Origin: Clostridiaceae bacterium
Lineage (GTDB): Bacteria; Bacillota; Clostridia; Lachnospirales; Lachnospiraceae
Direction of reading: 5' to 3'
Length of the DNA: 64,000 nt
Assembly: GCA_910574345.1 (NCBI GenBank)
Contig: CAJSZV010000023.1
Location: forward strand, 1-64,000
Part shown: piece after piece, positions 9,150 through 18,671 of the stretch
Position numbering within the stretch: position 1 is the first letter of the stretch
Layout: each line of letters starts with the position of its first letter
The notes under the pieces: model-generated
Told to the model about the DNA's origin: nothing
The model's input: the letters and a program-made list of their open reading frames with translations, nothing else
Database searches by the model: none
Made by a program: the position numbers and the translations under genes

Positions 9150-9443
9150 AAAATCCGTGCGTCTCACTTTGTGCAGATACCACAGACGTTACCTGTGCAG
9201 TTAACTCAGTCCAGGCTGCCTCGCGGCACACAGAAGTTTCCACTTAGTGCTGCTGCATTCCTGCCCTGACACGGTTCATGGAGTTCTGTTGCGCAAGACC
9301 CAAACGTCATCGCCACTTACACAGGGCAGCTCCACAATAAACTGCCCGGGGTGAGACATCACCCCTGCTAGAGCGGATTGCAGGTACAGGGCACCGCTAT
9401 CTCCCCGGCTGCACGGAAACTTTATGACTTAAGTCTACCATAG
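9150..9443 (-). ncRNA. ffs: Signal recognition particle RNA, large Alu-containing form
   Basis: The RNA that with Ffh targets nascent membrane proteins. Read on the minus strand, the S-domain core GTCAGGGCAGGAATGCAGCA (about 9250-9270) matches the conserved GTCAGG-N-GGAA-N-GCAGCA apical loop. The 5' TCCGTGC and 3' GCACGGA ends pair to close the long helix. The length of about 290 bases matches the Bacillus/Clostridia form with an Alu domain rather than the short 4.5S form. A strict promoter and a strong terminator frame it. Exact mature ends are estimated. Confidence 0.92.
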
Positions 9444-9450
9444 CCTGTTA

Positions 9451-9479
9451 AGTATACCCCCGCCGCAGCGGTTTGTCAA
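9451..9479 (-). promoter_or_regulatory. SRP RNA promoter, overlapping the tadA stop codon
   Basis: On the minus strand TTGACA (9474-9479), a 17-base G/C-rich spacer, then TATACT (9451-9456). The TGA inside TTGACA is the stop codon of tadA. Confidence 0.85.
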
Positions 9480-9949
9480 GGTGTTTCCAGCTTCTTTGCC
9501 TGACGCAGAGCTCTGAAAAAATCTTTCAGCAGCAAGGAACATTCCTCTTCCATGAGTCCTGTCTCTGTCTCCACCTGGTGATTGAATCCTGGTTCATGAA
9601 GCATATCAAGAACCGACCCTGCGCAGCCCGCCTTTGGGTTCATGGATCCTATGACCACCTTTGGTATCCGCGCCTGAACAATAGCCCCTGCACACATAGG
9701 GCACGGCTCCAGAGTTACATACATAATGCATCCCTCCAGCCTCCAGTCTCCCATCTTTTTGCAGGCCTTTCTGATAGCGATAATCTCGGCATGGGACAGC
9801 ACATTTTTATCCGCAATCCTGCGATTGTACCCTCTCCCGATAATCTTATCTTCATAGACAATGACACATCCAATGGGCACCTCATGAAGTGCTTCCGCCT
9901 TCTTGGCCTCCCTTATGGCCGCCCTCATATATTTTTCTTCTTTCGTCAT
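9476..9949 (-). CDS. tadA: tRNA-adenosine deaminase TadA
   Basis: 157 residues. It deaminates A34 to inosine in tRNA-Arg(ACG). The zinc site is complete: HAEIIAI holds the zinc His and the proton-shuttle Glu, and EPCPMCAGAI holds the two zinc cysteines. Length and motif spacing match TadA rather than cytidine deaminases. The last codons form the -35 box of the SRP RNA promoter. A neighbouring tadA and SRP RNA is common in Firmicutes. Confidence 0.95.
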   Translation of the reverse strand: MTKEEKYMRAAIREAKKAEALHEVPIGCVIVYEDKIIGRGYNRRIADKNVLSHAEIIAIRKACKKMGDWRLEGCIMYVTLEPCPMCAGAIVQARIPKVVIGSMNPKAGCAGSVLDMLHEPGFNHQVETETGLMEEECSLLLKDFFRALRQAKKLETP

Positions 9950-10021
9950 GGTACTTCCTTCTTTTGGACAATTTCTTTTAGTATACCTGAAAGCTTTCCA
10001 AATGAGAATCCCCTTTTTTCA

Positions 10022-11401
10022 TCAGGAATTCATACGCACATCCGTATACCAATATCCAAATCTCCCGTCTCCCGCCGGCTGTATTTTGGACAGCACAAAA
10101 TTGGGGAATCCAAACATGGCCGCCATATATTTTTCATTGCTGTAATAGTGGCCGGGGACTCCCAGGAGATACCGGGGTTCTCCTTTGGGGTTATTGAGCC
10201 TGGCAAATATCAGATAGCGGTGGTTATAGTATCCATGAAGCAAAAAGCTGTTGTTACCGTAAGCCCATGTTTCCCTGGGAAGCAGGCCGATATCCTGAGG
10301 CTTGATAGTGAGAATCTCACACCCCCCATTATAATCAAATGCCTGTATCTTTGGATATCGTTTAAAAAACTGCTGCCATATCATATCAATCTTAGGTTCT
10401 TCTTCTATACGCTCCAGTTCGGAATGGACCGGCTGAAGTTCCGGCCCTCTCCCCAACTGCCCGGTCTCCGGCTGCGGGACTTCCGGCTTCGCCCCTTTCG
10501 GCCGGGAGAGCTCCGTTTTCGGCTCTGCCGGCTGCACAACCTCAGGCATCGGCTCCTCTGGCTTTGGTTCCGCTGGCTGCACAATTTCAGGCTTTGATTC
10601 TCCCGGCTGCACAACCTCAGGCTTTGGTTCCCCCGGCTGCCCAATTTCAGGCTTTGATCCTCCTGGCCGCATAACCTCAGTCTTCCCTTCCCCTTGGTGT
10701 GAAATTTCCTGCTTTGGCTCTGACAGCGGCAAAACCCCTGGCCCGGGCACTTCCGCCTTTGGTGTTTTCTCGGTGTTTGGCGGTAATTTTTCCTGATTTT
10801 TCCCGTCAGACCATATAGGCGCTACCGCATCCATAAGCTTTATCTCCATGGCCTCCATTTCCGCCCCTGGCTGCCTATCCTGAGCCTCTATCTCGGCTTC
10901 AATGGTTTCCGGAAGAGAATTTTTATGATTTTCCACCACATGTTCTAATCTTGCGGCTGTAATCTGAGATTTGGGCACTTCTTCCATCTCTTTCTTTTCT
11001 ATCTGTTCCGAGGTGGCTTCCTCAAGAGCCACCTCTGCCGCATGAGCCACGGCATCTTCCCAGATAGTGGTATAACTCTGCCACGAATCGGCCAGATTAT
11101 GAACAGTGAGGCCATAACACTGGTCTATGGTCTGACCGGAACCGGCTACATTATTCACGGATACAACAGCTCTGAATTCTCCAGCTCCGTTCCTGATGAA
11201 AATCTTTCCCACCAGAATTTCATCCCCTCCTGACAGCAGATACACCCCTGTGTCCTGGCTTCCGATATAAACATTTCTCACATTGACCTGGATTTTACAT
11301 TGTCCGTTTCTTACCTCTAATTTTGCAAAACCCACATTTTTTCCTTTTATTCCACCCTCATAAGCATAGATATATGAGATCAATCTGCGATAATTGGACA
11401 T
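10022..11401 (-). CDS. Proline-rich linker protein with conserved end domains (DUF6128-like)
   Basis: 459 residues without signal peptide or membrane helix. Residues 1-130 form a beta-rich domain (GFAKLEVRNGQCKIQV, YLLSGGDE). About 180-330 is a charged linker with repeated (V/I)QPGE(S/P)KPE units. About 340-459 is a second conserved domain (WQQFFKRYPKIQ, YYNHRYLIFA, GYWYTD). The architecture recalls a Lachnospiraceae family I know as DUF6128, with no assigned function. It is transcribed away from nagB, from a shared 115-base intergenic region. Confidence 0.75.
   Translation of the reverse strand: MSNYRRLISYIYAYEGGIKGKNVGFAKLEVRNGQCKIQVNVRNVYIGSQDTGVYLLSGGDEILVGKIFIRNGAGEFRAVVSVNNVAGSGQTIDQCYGLTVHNLADSWQSYTTIWEDAVAHAAEVALEEATSEQIEKKEMEEVPKSQITAARLEHVVENHKNSLPETIEAEIEAQDRQPGAEMEAMEIKLMDAVAPIWSDGKNQEKLPPNTEKTPKAEVPGPGVLPLSEPKQEISHQGEGKTEVMRPGGSKPEIGQPGEPKPEVVQPGESKPEIVQPAEPKPEEPMPEVVQPAEPKTELSRPKGAKPEVPQPETGQLGRGPELQPVHSELERIEEEPKIDMIWQQFFKRYPKIQAFDYNGGCEILTIKPQDIGLLPRETWAYGNNSFLLHGYYNHRYLIFARLNNPKGEPRYLLGVPGHYYSNEKYMAAMFGFPNFVLSKIQPAGDGRFGYWYTDVRMNS
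10490..10690 (-). repeat. Coding repeat of Pro-Glu-Lys linker
   Basis: Imperfect units of about 27 bases encode VVQPGESKPE and variants. It is part of the flexible linker of the surrounding gene. Confidence 0.7.
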
Positions 11402-11440
11402 ATAATCACCCCTTTGATTAATATTTTATGTATTTACCCA

Positions 11441-11469
11441 TTGAAAGTATGACATAAAAATGTTATCCT
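11441..11469 (+). promoter_or_regulatory. nagB promoter
   Basis: TTGAAA (11441-11446), 17 bases, TATCCT (11464-11469), then a leader with GGAGGTG before the ATG at 11517. No operator palindrome for a sugar regulator is obvious. Confidence 0.6.
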
Positions 11470-11516
11470 ATTGTATGAGATGAGTAAAAATTTTTTTTAT
11501 TTATGGAGGTGTCTAT

Positions 11517-12248
11517 ATGAAACTGTATCGCGCGAAAGACTACAAGGATATGAGCAGAAAGGCTGCCAATATTATTTCCGCCCAGGTAATCATGAAACCG
11601 GACTGCGTCCTGGGCCTTGCAACCGGCTCCACGCCTTTGGGAACATATCAGCAGCTTATTGACTGGTATAACAAGGGGGATCTGGATTTTTCCGAGACAA
11701 AATCCGTGAATCTTGACGAATACAAAGGACTTCCGAAAGATAACGATCAGAGCTATTATTACTTTATGTACAACAATCTGTTCAAACACATTAACATAAA
11801 CCTTGACAACACCAATGTTCCAAACGGCATGGAACCGGATTCCGAAAAAGAGTGCAGCCGTTATGAACAGGTAATCTCCGGTTTAGGCGGCGTGGATCTG
11901 CAGCTTTTAGGCCTGGGGCACAACGGCCATATCGGCTTTAACGAACCGGCCCAGGCTTTTGAAAAGACCACCCACTGTGTGGATCTGACTGAAAGCACCA
12001 TTGAGGCCAACAAGCGCTTTTTCGCCAGCATTGATGATGTTCCCAAGCAGGCTTACACCATGGGCATCCAGACCATCATGAAGGCGAAAAAGATCCTTCT
12101 TCTTGTAAGCGGAGAAGATAAGGCCGCCATCCTTCGCGACGCCCTCTGCGGTCCTGTCACGCCTCAGGTTCCGGCTTCCATCCTTCAACTCCACAACGAT
12201 GTGATTGTGGTGGCTGACGAGGCAGCCCTTTCCAAAATGCCAAAATAG
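11517..12248 (+). CDS. nagB: Glucosamine-6-phosphate deaminase
   Basis: 243 residues. It converts glucosamine 6-phosphate to fructose 6-phosphate plus ammonia, feeding amino sugars into glycolysis. Motifs are LATGSTPLGTY for the phosphate loop, VNLDEYKGL with the catalytic Asp and GLGHNGHIGFNEP with the catalytic His. The length is that of the short Firmicutes form without the long allosteric C-terminus of E. coli. It stands alone with its own promoter and converges on rsmA, with three bases between the two stops. Confidence 0.96.
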   Translation: MKLYRAKDYKDMSRKAANIISAQVIMKPDCVLGLATGSTPLGTYQQLIDWYNKGDLDFSETKSVNLDEYKGLPKDNDQSYYYFMYNNLFKHININLDNTNVPNGMEPDSEKECSRYEQVISGLGGVDLQLLGLGHNGHIGFNEPAQAFEKTTHCVDLTESTIEANKRFFASIDDVPKQAYTMGIQTIMKAKKILLLVSGEDKAAILRDALCGPVTPQVPASILQLHNDVIVVADEAALSKMPK

Positions 12249-12251
12249 TCT

Positions 12252-13121
12252 TTAGCCCTGGGATGAGAGACAGTCAGAAAGCTGTGCAAATTGTTCTAAA
12301 GTCAGAGTTTCTCCCCGCACTGTGGGGGGAAGACTCAGGCTTTCAATGGCAGCTGCGATAACTTCTCTTGAATACGGTACATCCGGGGAATTGTTCAGTC
12401 CGTTCTGTAAGGTCTTTCTTCTCTGGTTAAAGGATGCCCGGATCAGGCGAAACATCAGGTCGGGATCTTTCGCCTCTACAGGCGGTTTCTCATGTCTGGT
12501 CAGACGGATCACCGCAGAACCTACACCTGGACGGGGGATAAAGCAGTTAGGCGGAACATTGGCAGCGATATAAGCTTTTGCGTAATATTGAACGGCTAAG
12601 GAAAGAGCCCCGTAATCTTTGGTTCCCGGCTCTGCCTGCATGCGGTCCGCTACTTCTCTCTGAACCATAACCGTAATGTTGTCAATGGGAACATGGCTTT
12701 CAAAAAGCCCCATAATAATGGGTGTGGTAATATAATAGGGCAGATTGGCCACTACCTTTATGGGACGCGAACCATTGTAATCCTCTGCCAGTCTATGGAT
12801 ATCCATTTTCAGAATATCCTCATTGATAACGGTTATATTCTCATATTCCCTTAAAGTCTCTTCAAGAATCGGCATCAGATTCTTATCAATCTCCACTGCC
12901 ACCACATGGCGCGCCTGGTCCGCCAGATACTGGGTCATGGTTCCTATGCCCGGACCGATCTCCAGAACACAATCGTCTTTGGTCACTCCCGCCGCCTTTA
13001 TGATCTTGTGGAGAACATGGGGGTCTATAAGGAAATTCTGACCGAACTTTTTTTGAAATGCAAAGTTATATTTTTTTATGATTTCAATGGTCTTCTGGGG
13101 ATTGCCCAATTTTTGCTCCAT
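12252..13121 (-). CDS. rsmA: 16S rRNA dimethyladenosine transferase RsmA/KsgA
   Basis: 289 residues. It dimethylates two adjacent adenosines near the 3' end of 16S rRNA. It shows FGQNFLIDP at the N-terminus, the SAM loop VLEIGPGIGTMT and the catalytic NLPYYI. It lies 17 bases downstream of tatD in the same orientation, the usual tatD-rsmA pairing. I see no terminator between its stop and the convergent nagB stop. Confidence 0.96.
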   Translation of the reverse strand: MEQKLGNPQKTIEIIKKYNFAFQKKFGQNFLIDPHVLHKIIKAAGVTKDDCVLEIGPGIGTMTQYLADQARHVVAVEIDKNLMPILEETLREYENITVINEDILKMDIHRLAEDYNGSRPIKVVANLPYYITTPIIMGLFESHVPIDNITVMVQREVADRMQAEPGTKDYGALSLAVQYYAKAYIAANVPPNCFIPRPGVGSAVIRLTRHEKPPVEAKDPDLMFRLIRASFNQRRKTLQNGLNNSPDVPYSREVIAAAIESLSLPPTVRGETLTLEQFAQLSDCLSSQG

Positions 13122-13138
13122 AAGCCGGTGTTCCTCTC

Positions 13139-13909
13139 TTAATCTGGTATTCGGTAAAGGGTTCTGGCATTTCTCCGGGTGATGGATATTACTTCCTCCT
13201 CTGAAATTCCTTTTATCTGGCTGACGGCTTTCACTACATAGGGCAGGTTCAGGGAACTATTCCTTTTTCCCCTGAAAGGCTCCGGTGAAAGATAGGGGCA
13301 ATCCGTCTCAAGAACCAGACGGTCCATAGGCATATATTCTACCACTTCTTTTAATTTCCTGGCGTTTTTAAATGTAACCACACCGCCGATTCCGATATAA
13401 AATCCCATACTCAGGTATTCTCCTGCCAACTCGGTCCCATAGGAAAAGCAGTGAATTACTCCTCCCGTCTTTCCTCCATGGTGTTCCTTTATGATGTCCA
13501 GGGTGTCCCTGGCCGCGTCTCTGCTGTGGATCACCACAGGAAGATTCACTTCTTTTGCCAGGTTTAACTGGCGGACAAACCAGTATTCCTGAGTCTCCCT
13601 GTCCGGCTCGTCCCAGTAATAATCCAGTCCGATCTCCCCCACAGCCACAATCTTCGGATGTTCCGCCATGTCTTTCAGCTGGTCCATAAGCCGGTCATTG
13701 AGTTCAGCTGTTTCACTGGGGTGAACGCCTACAGCCCCATAGATAAAAGGGTATTGTTCGGTCAGGCTTAAGGTGTTCTGACTGGTTTTCATGCTGGCTC
13801 CGATATTAACCACATTCTCAATGCCCTGATCCCTAAGACCGGCAAGAAGCCTGTCCCTGTCCTCGTCAAACGCCTCATCATCATAGTGGGCGTGGGTGTC
13901 AAATATCAT
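13139..13909 (-). CDS. tatD: TatD family metal-dependent hydrolase
   Basis: 256 residues with a complete metal site: DTHAHYDD at the start, GEIGLDYYWD, VIHSRDA, IHCFSY and LETDCPYL. Family members act as DNases, and some as D-aminoacyl-tRNA deacylases or in RNA quality control; which activity applies here is not shown. It lies between traX and rsmA, part of the metG-traX-tatD-rsmA run. Confidence 0.92.
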   Translation of the reverse strand: MIFDTHAHYDDEAFDEDRDRLLAGLRDQGIENVVNIGASMKTSQNTLSLTEQYPFIYGAVGVHPSETAELNDRLMDQLKDMAEHPKIVAVGEIGLDYYWDEPDRETQEYWFVRQLNLAKEVNLPVVIHSRDAARDTLDIIKEHHGGKTGGVIHCFSYGTELAGEYLSMGFYIGIGGVVTFKNARKLKEVVEYMPMDRLVLETDCPYLSPEPFRGKRNSSLNLPYVVKAVSQIKGISEEEVISITRRNARTLYRIPD

Positions 13910-13927
13910 ATGTCCGCCTCATTTCTG

Positions 13928-14668
13928 TTAAAGGATTGCCCCGGCCGCCGCCAGAATAAGCAGGTGGGCCGGATAAAATATATAGAAAAACCATTTCCAG
14001 TTTTTCTTCCCCCTCGTCCCGTTATACATGCGAATCGGCACAAATGCCAGAGGGGCAGTCACCGCGTCTTCCAAAAGAGCAATACTGCCGGCCACGGTCT
14101 GTATGACCTCACGGCTGCGGCTAAGATACAGCAAAATAATGAAAAACACACCGAAAGCGCCGTAATCCGTCTTCAAAAAACCGGCGCAGCTGCAGCATGC
14201 GATGATAAACAAAACCTGCTTCCAGTAATTTTTCTCCTCCTGAGACCTGCTGATTCCTGCAACGGCCAAAAGACCCAGAAGAAGGGTAAAATACACATTC
14301 TGATGATAAGGGTAGAGCCAGGTGCCAAACGCCGCCAGATCAAAGGGAATCTCTGACAGGAAAGCAAAGGCAAGGAGCCGGGCGGCATACTTTTTCACAT
14401 CTCTGGTGTGAAGGAATCCCTCCACAATCAGGTAACAGAAGATTGGGAAGGCCAGCCTTCCGATACTGCGCATCACCTTATCCACACGCCACCACATAGT
14501 CAGATATGGGGAAGCCCATATAGCATTAAAATCATAATAAAAAGGGCCTCCCAATATTCCGTTTTCAATAAACACCACTGCGGCATGATCAATCAGCATG
14601 GTAATGACGGCAATCATCTTAAGGGCGTTGCCGCTTAAAAGCTGAAATGGATATCTTTTTTCAGCCAT
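13928..14668 (-). CDS. TraX family membrane protein
   Basis: 246 residues with about seven hydrophobic segments. The TraX-like opening GNALKMIAVITMLIDHAA is followed by the family's conserved Arg/Phe-rich loop (GRLAFPIFCYLIVEGF). TraX in F plasmid acetylates pilin; chromosomal homologues probably transfer acyl groups, but the target is unknown. The frame stays open upstream to 14911 by running over the end of metG. The ATG at 14668, nine bases after the metG stop, begins the recognisable protein. Confidence 0.85.
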   Translation of the reverse strand: MAEKRYPFQLLSGNALKMIAVITMLIDHAAVVFIENGILGGPFYYDFNAIWASPYLTMWWRVDKVMRSIGRLAFPIFCYLIVEGFLHTRDVKKYAARLLAFAFLSEIPFDLAAFGTWLYPYHQNVYFTLLLGLLAVAGISRSQEEKNYWKQVLFIIACCSCAGFLKTDYGAFGVFFIILLYLSRSREVIQTVAGSIALLEDAVTAPLAFVPIRMYNGTRGKKNWKWFFYIFYPAHLLILAAAGAIL

Positions 14669-14676
14669 AGCGTTAT

Positions 14677-16671
14677 CTAACAAATCTCTGCGCCGGAGGG
14701 CATGGACTTCTCCGGGGTCATAAGGGCCAGATTTCCTTTGCTGTCTTCTGCGCACAGAAGCATGCCTTCTGACATCTTCCCTGCCATCTCCCTGGGCGCT
14801 AAGTTCACCAGAACCATAACCTTCTTGCCCACCATCTCTTCCGGCGTATAGTGAGCCTTGATTCCGCTGACAATCTGCTTTACCTGGCTCCCGATCTTCA
14901 CCTGGCTGCACAGAAGCTTCTTTGACTTCTTAACTGCCTCACAGGCAATGATCTCTCCAACCTGGAACTGCAGCTTTGCAAAATCATCATAGGCAATCTG
15001 TTCTTTCGGTTCTATGTCTGCTATGGCTTCCTCAGTGTTCTCATTTTGGGCTTCTGACTCCTTGCCGGATTCTTCTTCTGCTTCCTGAGGCCCTGCCTGT
15101 GCTTCCACTTTGTCAAGCACTTCTTTGATATCCATCCTGGCAAAAAGAATCTCCGGCTTTTCTGTCACCTTGCCGCCGCTGAGATACAGGCCAAAGGTAT
15201 CCATCTGGTTCAGTTCTCTCTTTTCGGTATTCAGCTGTTTCAGAATTTTCCGGGAAGTCTCAGGCATAAAGGGTTCCAAAAGGGAAGCCCCTATGGTAAT
15301 GGCTTCCACCAGGTTATAAAGGACTGTTGCCAAACGATCCTTCTGCGCCTCGTCCTTGGCTAAAGACCACGGCATAGTCTCGTCAATATACTTATTGCTT
15401 CTGCGGAAAATATTAAAAATCTCGCTGATTGCATCAGCCACCCGCAGCTGCTCCATCTTGTCATCGGCTTTCTTCACCGCCGCCAATACCACGGCTTTCA
15501 GATCCTCGTCCGCCGGGGCTGTTACCTTTGTATCCTTCACCAGCCCGCCAAAATACTTGTTGGACATGGATATGGTACGGTTCACCAGATTGCCCAAAAT
15601 ATTGGCCAGATCAGAGTTCAGTCTTTCTACCAAAAGTTCCCATGAGATAACACCGTCATTGTCGAAGGGCATCTCATGAAGCACAAAGTAGCGAACCGCA
15701 TCCACGCCGAAAAAGTCTGCTAATGTATCGGCATAAAGCACATTTCCTTTAGACTTGCTCATCTTTCCGTCGCCCTGCAGAAGCCATGGGTGCCCGAATA
15801 TCTGCTTTGGAAGAGGAAGGTCAAGGGCCATAAGGAAAATCGGCCAATATATGGTGTGGAACCGGATAATGTCTTTCCCGATAAGATGAAGGTCCGCGGG
15901 CCAAAATTTTTTAAACTGCTCTGTGCCTTCGCTTCCGCAGTCATAGCCGATCCCTGTAATATAGTTGGTCAGAGCATCCAGCCATACATAGGTCACATGC
16001 TTTGGATCAAAATCCACAGGGATACCCCAGGTAAAAGAAGTTCTGGACACACACAGATCCTGAAGTCCCGGAAGAAGGAAATTGTTCATCATCTCATTCT
16101 TTCTGGACACGGGCTGAATAAATTCCGGGTGGTCATTAATATGTTTTATAAGACGGTCTGCATATTTGCTCATCTTAAAGAAATACGCCTCTTCTTTGGC
16201 AGGCTGTACCTCACGTCCGCAGTCGGGACACTTGCCGTCTACTAACTGGGACTCTGTAAAGAAGGACTCACAGGGAGTACAGTAAAGTCCCTCATAATAT
16301 CCTTTGTAGATATCTCCCTGATCGTACAGTTTCTTAAATATCTTCTGTACCTGCTTCTCATGATCCTCATCTGTGGTGCGGATAAACTTGTCATAGGAAG
16401 TATTCATCAAATCCCAGACAGACTTTACCTGACCCGCAATCTTATCCACATATTCCTTGGGGGATACTCCTGCATCTTTTGCTTTTAATTCGATCTTCTG
16501 TCCGTGTTCATCTGTTCCTGTCTGGAAAAACACCTCATACCCCTGGGCTCTCTTATAACGTGCGATGCTGTCGGCAAGCACAATCTCATAGGTATTGCCG
16601 ATGTGGGGTTTGCCGGATGTATAGGCAATGGCTGTGGTCATATAATAAGGTTTTTTACAATCTTTGCACAT
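14677..16671 (-). CDS. metG: Methionyl-tRNA synthetase with C-terminal tRNA-binding domain
   Basis: 664 residues. It charges tRNA-Met. The catalytic core has the HIGH-type PHIGNTYE near residue 20, a zinc knuckle (CTPCESF and CPDCG, about 127-147) and KMSKS near 303. An acidic linker (about 530-560, rich in Glu) joins a C-terminal Trbp111-type domain (FQVGEIIACEAVKKSKKLL). The promoter is only about 30 bases upstream, so there is no room for a T-box leader. First gene of the metG-traX-tatD-rsmA run. Confidence 0.97.
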   Translation of the reverse strand: MCKDCKKPYYMTTAIAYTSGKPHIGNTYEIVLADSIARYKRAQGYEVFFQTGTDEHGQKIELKAKDAGVSPKEYVDKIAGQVKSVWDLMNTSYDKFIRTTDEDHEKQVQKIFKKLYDQGDIYKGYYEGLYCTPCESFFTESQLVDGKCPDCGREVQPAKEEAYFFKMSKYADRLIKHINDHPEFIQPVSRKNEMMNNFLLPGLQDLCVSRTSFTWGIPVDFDPKHVTYVWLDALTNYITGIGYDCGSEGTEQFKKFWPADLHLIGKDIIRFHTIYWPIFLMALDLPLPKQIFGHPWLLQGDGKMSKSKGNVLYADTLADFFGVDAVRYFVLHEMPFDNDGVISWELLVERLNSDLANILGNLVNRTISMSNKYFGGLVKDTKVTAPADEDLKAVVLAAVKKADDKMEQLRVADAISEIFNIFRRSNKYIDETMPWSLAKDEAQKDRLATVLYNLVEAITIGASLLEPFMPETSRKILKQLNTEKRELNQMDTFGLYLSGGKVTEKPEILFARMDIKEVLDKVEAQAGPQEAEEESGKESEAQNENTEEAIADIEPKEQIAYDDFAKLQFQVGEIIACEAVKKSKKLLCSQVKIGSQVKQIVSGIKAHYTPEEMVGKKVMVLVNLAPREMAGKMSEGMLLCAEDSKGNLALMTPEKSMPSGAEIC

Positions 16672-16704
16672 ATCTTCTTCCCTCCTGGAAAATAAACTGT
16701 TCTT

Positions 16705-16733
16705 AGTGTACCTTTTAAACGATCTTTCGTCAA
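16705..16733 (-). promoter_or_regulatory. metG operon promoter
   Basis: On the minus strand TTGACG (16728-16733), 17 bases, TACACT (16705-16710). The untranslated leader is only about 28 bases. Confidence 0.7.
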
Positions 16734-16747
16734 TCTTTTTTCATGAG

Positions 16748-16776
16748 TTGTAATATTGGAAAATATAAATTATACT
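16748..16776 (+). promoter_or_regulatory. Promoter of the DUF885 lipoprotein
   Basis: TTGTAA (16748-16753), 17 bases, TATACT (16771-16776), followed by AAGGAGG before the ATG at 16809. It is divergent from the metG promoter, with 14 bases between the two -35 boxes. Confidence 0.65.
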
Positions 16777-16808
16777 ATTGAACAGAAACAATAAGGAGGC
16801 GTATCACC

Positions 16809-18665
16809 ATGAAGCATACCTACAAATTACGCACTGCTTCTTTACTCATTGCTCTGCTGTTTATCTTGTCCCTTTTCTGCGGCTGCACCCGCAGCGCGCC
16901 TGACAGCGATCCGACTTATGAGACTTATACAGCCTCAGCTGTCCATGACACTGCCCCGGCTATGGACGAATCTTCTCCTGAAGTTCAAAAAGCCCGGAAA
17001 GAATTTGAACAATTCTGTGACGACCTCTTTCATGAACAGCTGTCCGATAACTATCTAAGCCTTCATTATTCCCTGGCAGACCCGTCTGCATACGGTTTGG
17101 GAGACTGCCCTCGTTCCTTTGGCGATTTTTCCCTTGCCGGTCTTAAGGAGGCCGCCGACACCCAGAAAGAGCAAAAGGCCCGCCTGGCTGCCATCCCATC
17201 TGACCTTCTGACCAAGGAACAGCAGCTGACTTATGCAATTCTTAAGTCGGCTTTTGAAGCGGAAGAAGACTTTAACGGCCTGGAACTGTACTACCAGCCC
17301 CTTGGGCCTACGGTAGGGCTTCAGGCACAGCTCCCTGTACTGCTTGCAGAGTACATTTTTTATGACAAAAACGATATCGAAGATTACCTGTCCCTTCTTT
17401 CCACAATCGACACTTACTACGGACAGATTCTTGAATTCCAACGGGAGAAGGCCAAAGAAGGATTATTTATGACTGATGAATGTGTGGACACCATAGTCTC
17501 TGACTGCAGCGCCTATCTGGTTCCCCCAGAGGAAAATTTTCTTTCTGCCACCTTTGATGAACGCATTGATTCCATGAGTGATATCTCCGATGAAGAAAAA
17601 GCCGCATATAAAGCCAGAAACCTTCAGGTATTGTCTGAGCATTTCATTCCTGCCTATGAGCTTCTCCTAAACGGCTTAAAGGAGCTGAAGGGCACCTGTA
17701 CCAACGAACTGGGGCTGTGCTATTATCCGGAAGGAAAAAGATATTATGAATATCTGGTTCGCTCCTCTACCGGCACCACTTATGAGACCATTGATCAGCT
17801 TCGGGATGCCATCGACAACCAGATTAACTATGATATGGCCGCCATCTATAAACAAATACTGGATCACGAAGAGCTGTCGGAACAGCTGGACACTTATCAA
17901 TTCGCCTACACAGAACCGGGGGAGATTCTTGACCAGCTAAAGGAAGTGATTCTGAAAGATTTTCCTGCGCTGCCGGACTGCAGCCATACTACCAAATATG
18001 TGCCGGAATCTCTTGAAGACTCTTTAAGCCCGGCATTTTTCCTGGTTCCTCCTTTGGACCGATATAAAGATTGTGTCATCTACATTAACAGAGGTTCCGT
18101 AAGTTCTTCGGAAAGTCTGTATACCACCCTGGCCCATGAGGGATATCCCGGCCACCTGTATCAGAATGTTTACTTTTTATCCAACTGCGATTCGCCTTTG
18201 CGGAAAGTCCTTAATTTCAGCAGCTACAGTGAAGGATGGGCCACTTATGTGGAGAATTATGCCTACACGGCTGACAATAACGGACTGTCTCCGGAACTGG
18301 GTCAGCTTTTGGCCTGCAACGCTTCCGCCACCCTTGGACTTCATGCTTTACTGGATATTAATATTAATTACTATGGATGGGACAAGGAACAGGTAGCCTC
18401 CTACCTGTCAGAAAGTTTCGGCATCTCTGACAGAGGGACATCTGATGAGATCTATGAGTATATGCTCAGCGCACCGGTAAACTATCTGGAATATTATGTA
18501 GGCTATATGGAAATACGCCATATGAAAGAACAGGCGGAAAGAACTTTGAAGACCAATTTTAATCTGAAAGACTTTAACCAGTTTATTCTGGATATCGGGC
18601 CGGCCCCATTTACCGTGATCAAACCCCGTTTTAATGAGTGGCTTAAGGCCCGTTCCTCCAGATAA
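16809..18665 (+). CDS. DUF885 family lipoprotein, putative zinc peptidase
   Basis: 618 residues. A signal peptide ends in the lipobox LFCGC (Cys near 26), so the protein is anchored on the outer face of the membrane. The rest is DUF885-type, with the zinc-peptidase-like TTLAHEGYPGHLYQ motif (HEGYPGH, near residue 440) and a downstream Glu-rich helix (SYSEGWATYVENY). Family members are presumed metallopeptidases with poorly known substrates. Single-gene unit with its own promoter and a strong terminator. Confidence 0.85.
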   Translation: MKHTYKLRTASLLIALLFILSLFCGCTRSAPDSDPTYETYTASAVHDTAPAMDESSPEVQKARKEFEQFCDDLFHEQLSDNYLSLHYSLADPSAYGLGDCPRSFGDFSLAGLKEAADTQKEQKARLAAIPSDLLTKEQQLTYAILKSAFEAEEDFNGLELYYQPLGPTVGLQAQLPVLLAEYIFYDKNDIEDYLSLLSTIDTYYGQILEFQREKAKEGLFMTDECVDTIVSDCSAYLVPPEENFLSATFDERIDSMSDISDEEKAAYKARNLQVLSEHFIPAYELLLNGLKELKGTCTNELGLCYYPEGKRYYEYLVRSSTGTTYETIDQLRDAIDNQINYDMAAIYKQILDHEELSEQLDTYQFAYTEPGEILDQLKEVILKDFPALPDCSHTTKYVPESLEDSLSPAFFLVPPLDRYKDCVIYINRGSVSSSESLYTTLAHEGYPGHLYQNVYFLSNCDSPLRKVLNFSSYSEGWATYVENYAYTADNNGLSPELGQLLACNASATLGLHALLDININYYGWDKEQVASYLSESFGISDRGTSDEIYEYMLSAPVNYLEYYVGYMEIRHMKEQAERTLKTNFNLKDFNQFILDIGPAPFTVIKPRFNEWLKARSSR

Positions 18666-18671
18666 CCCCAT

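Noticed and set aside
14669-14911. N-terminal extension of the TraX gene
   Set aside because: It overlaps the metG coding end on the same strand in another frame and has no TraX-like sequence; the ATG at 14668 begins the family match.
16672-16740. T-box leader before metG
   Set aside because: The promoter lies too close to the gene and no T-box sequence is present.
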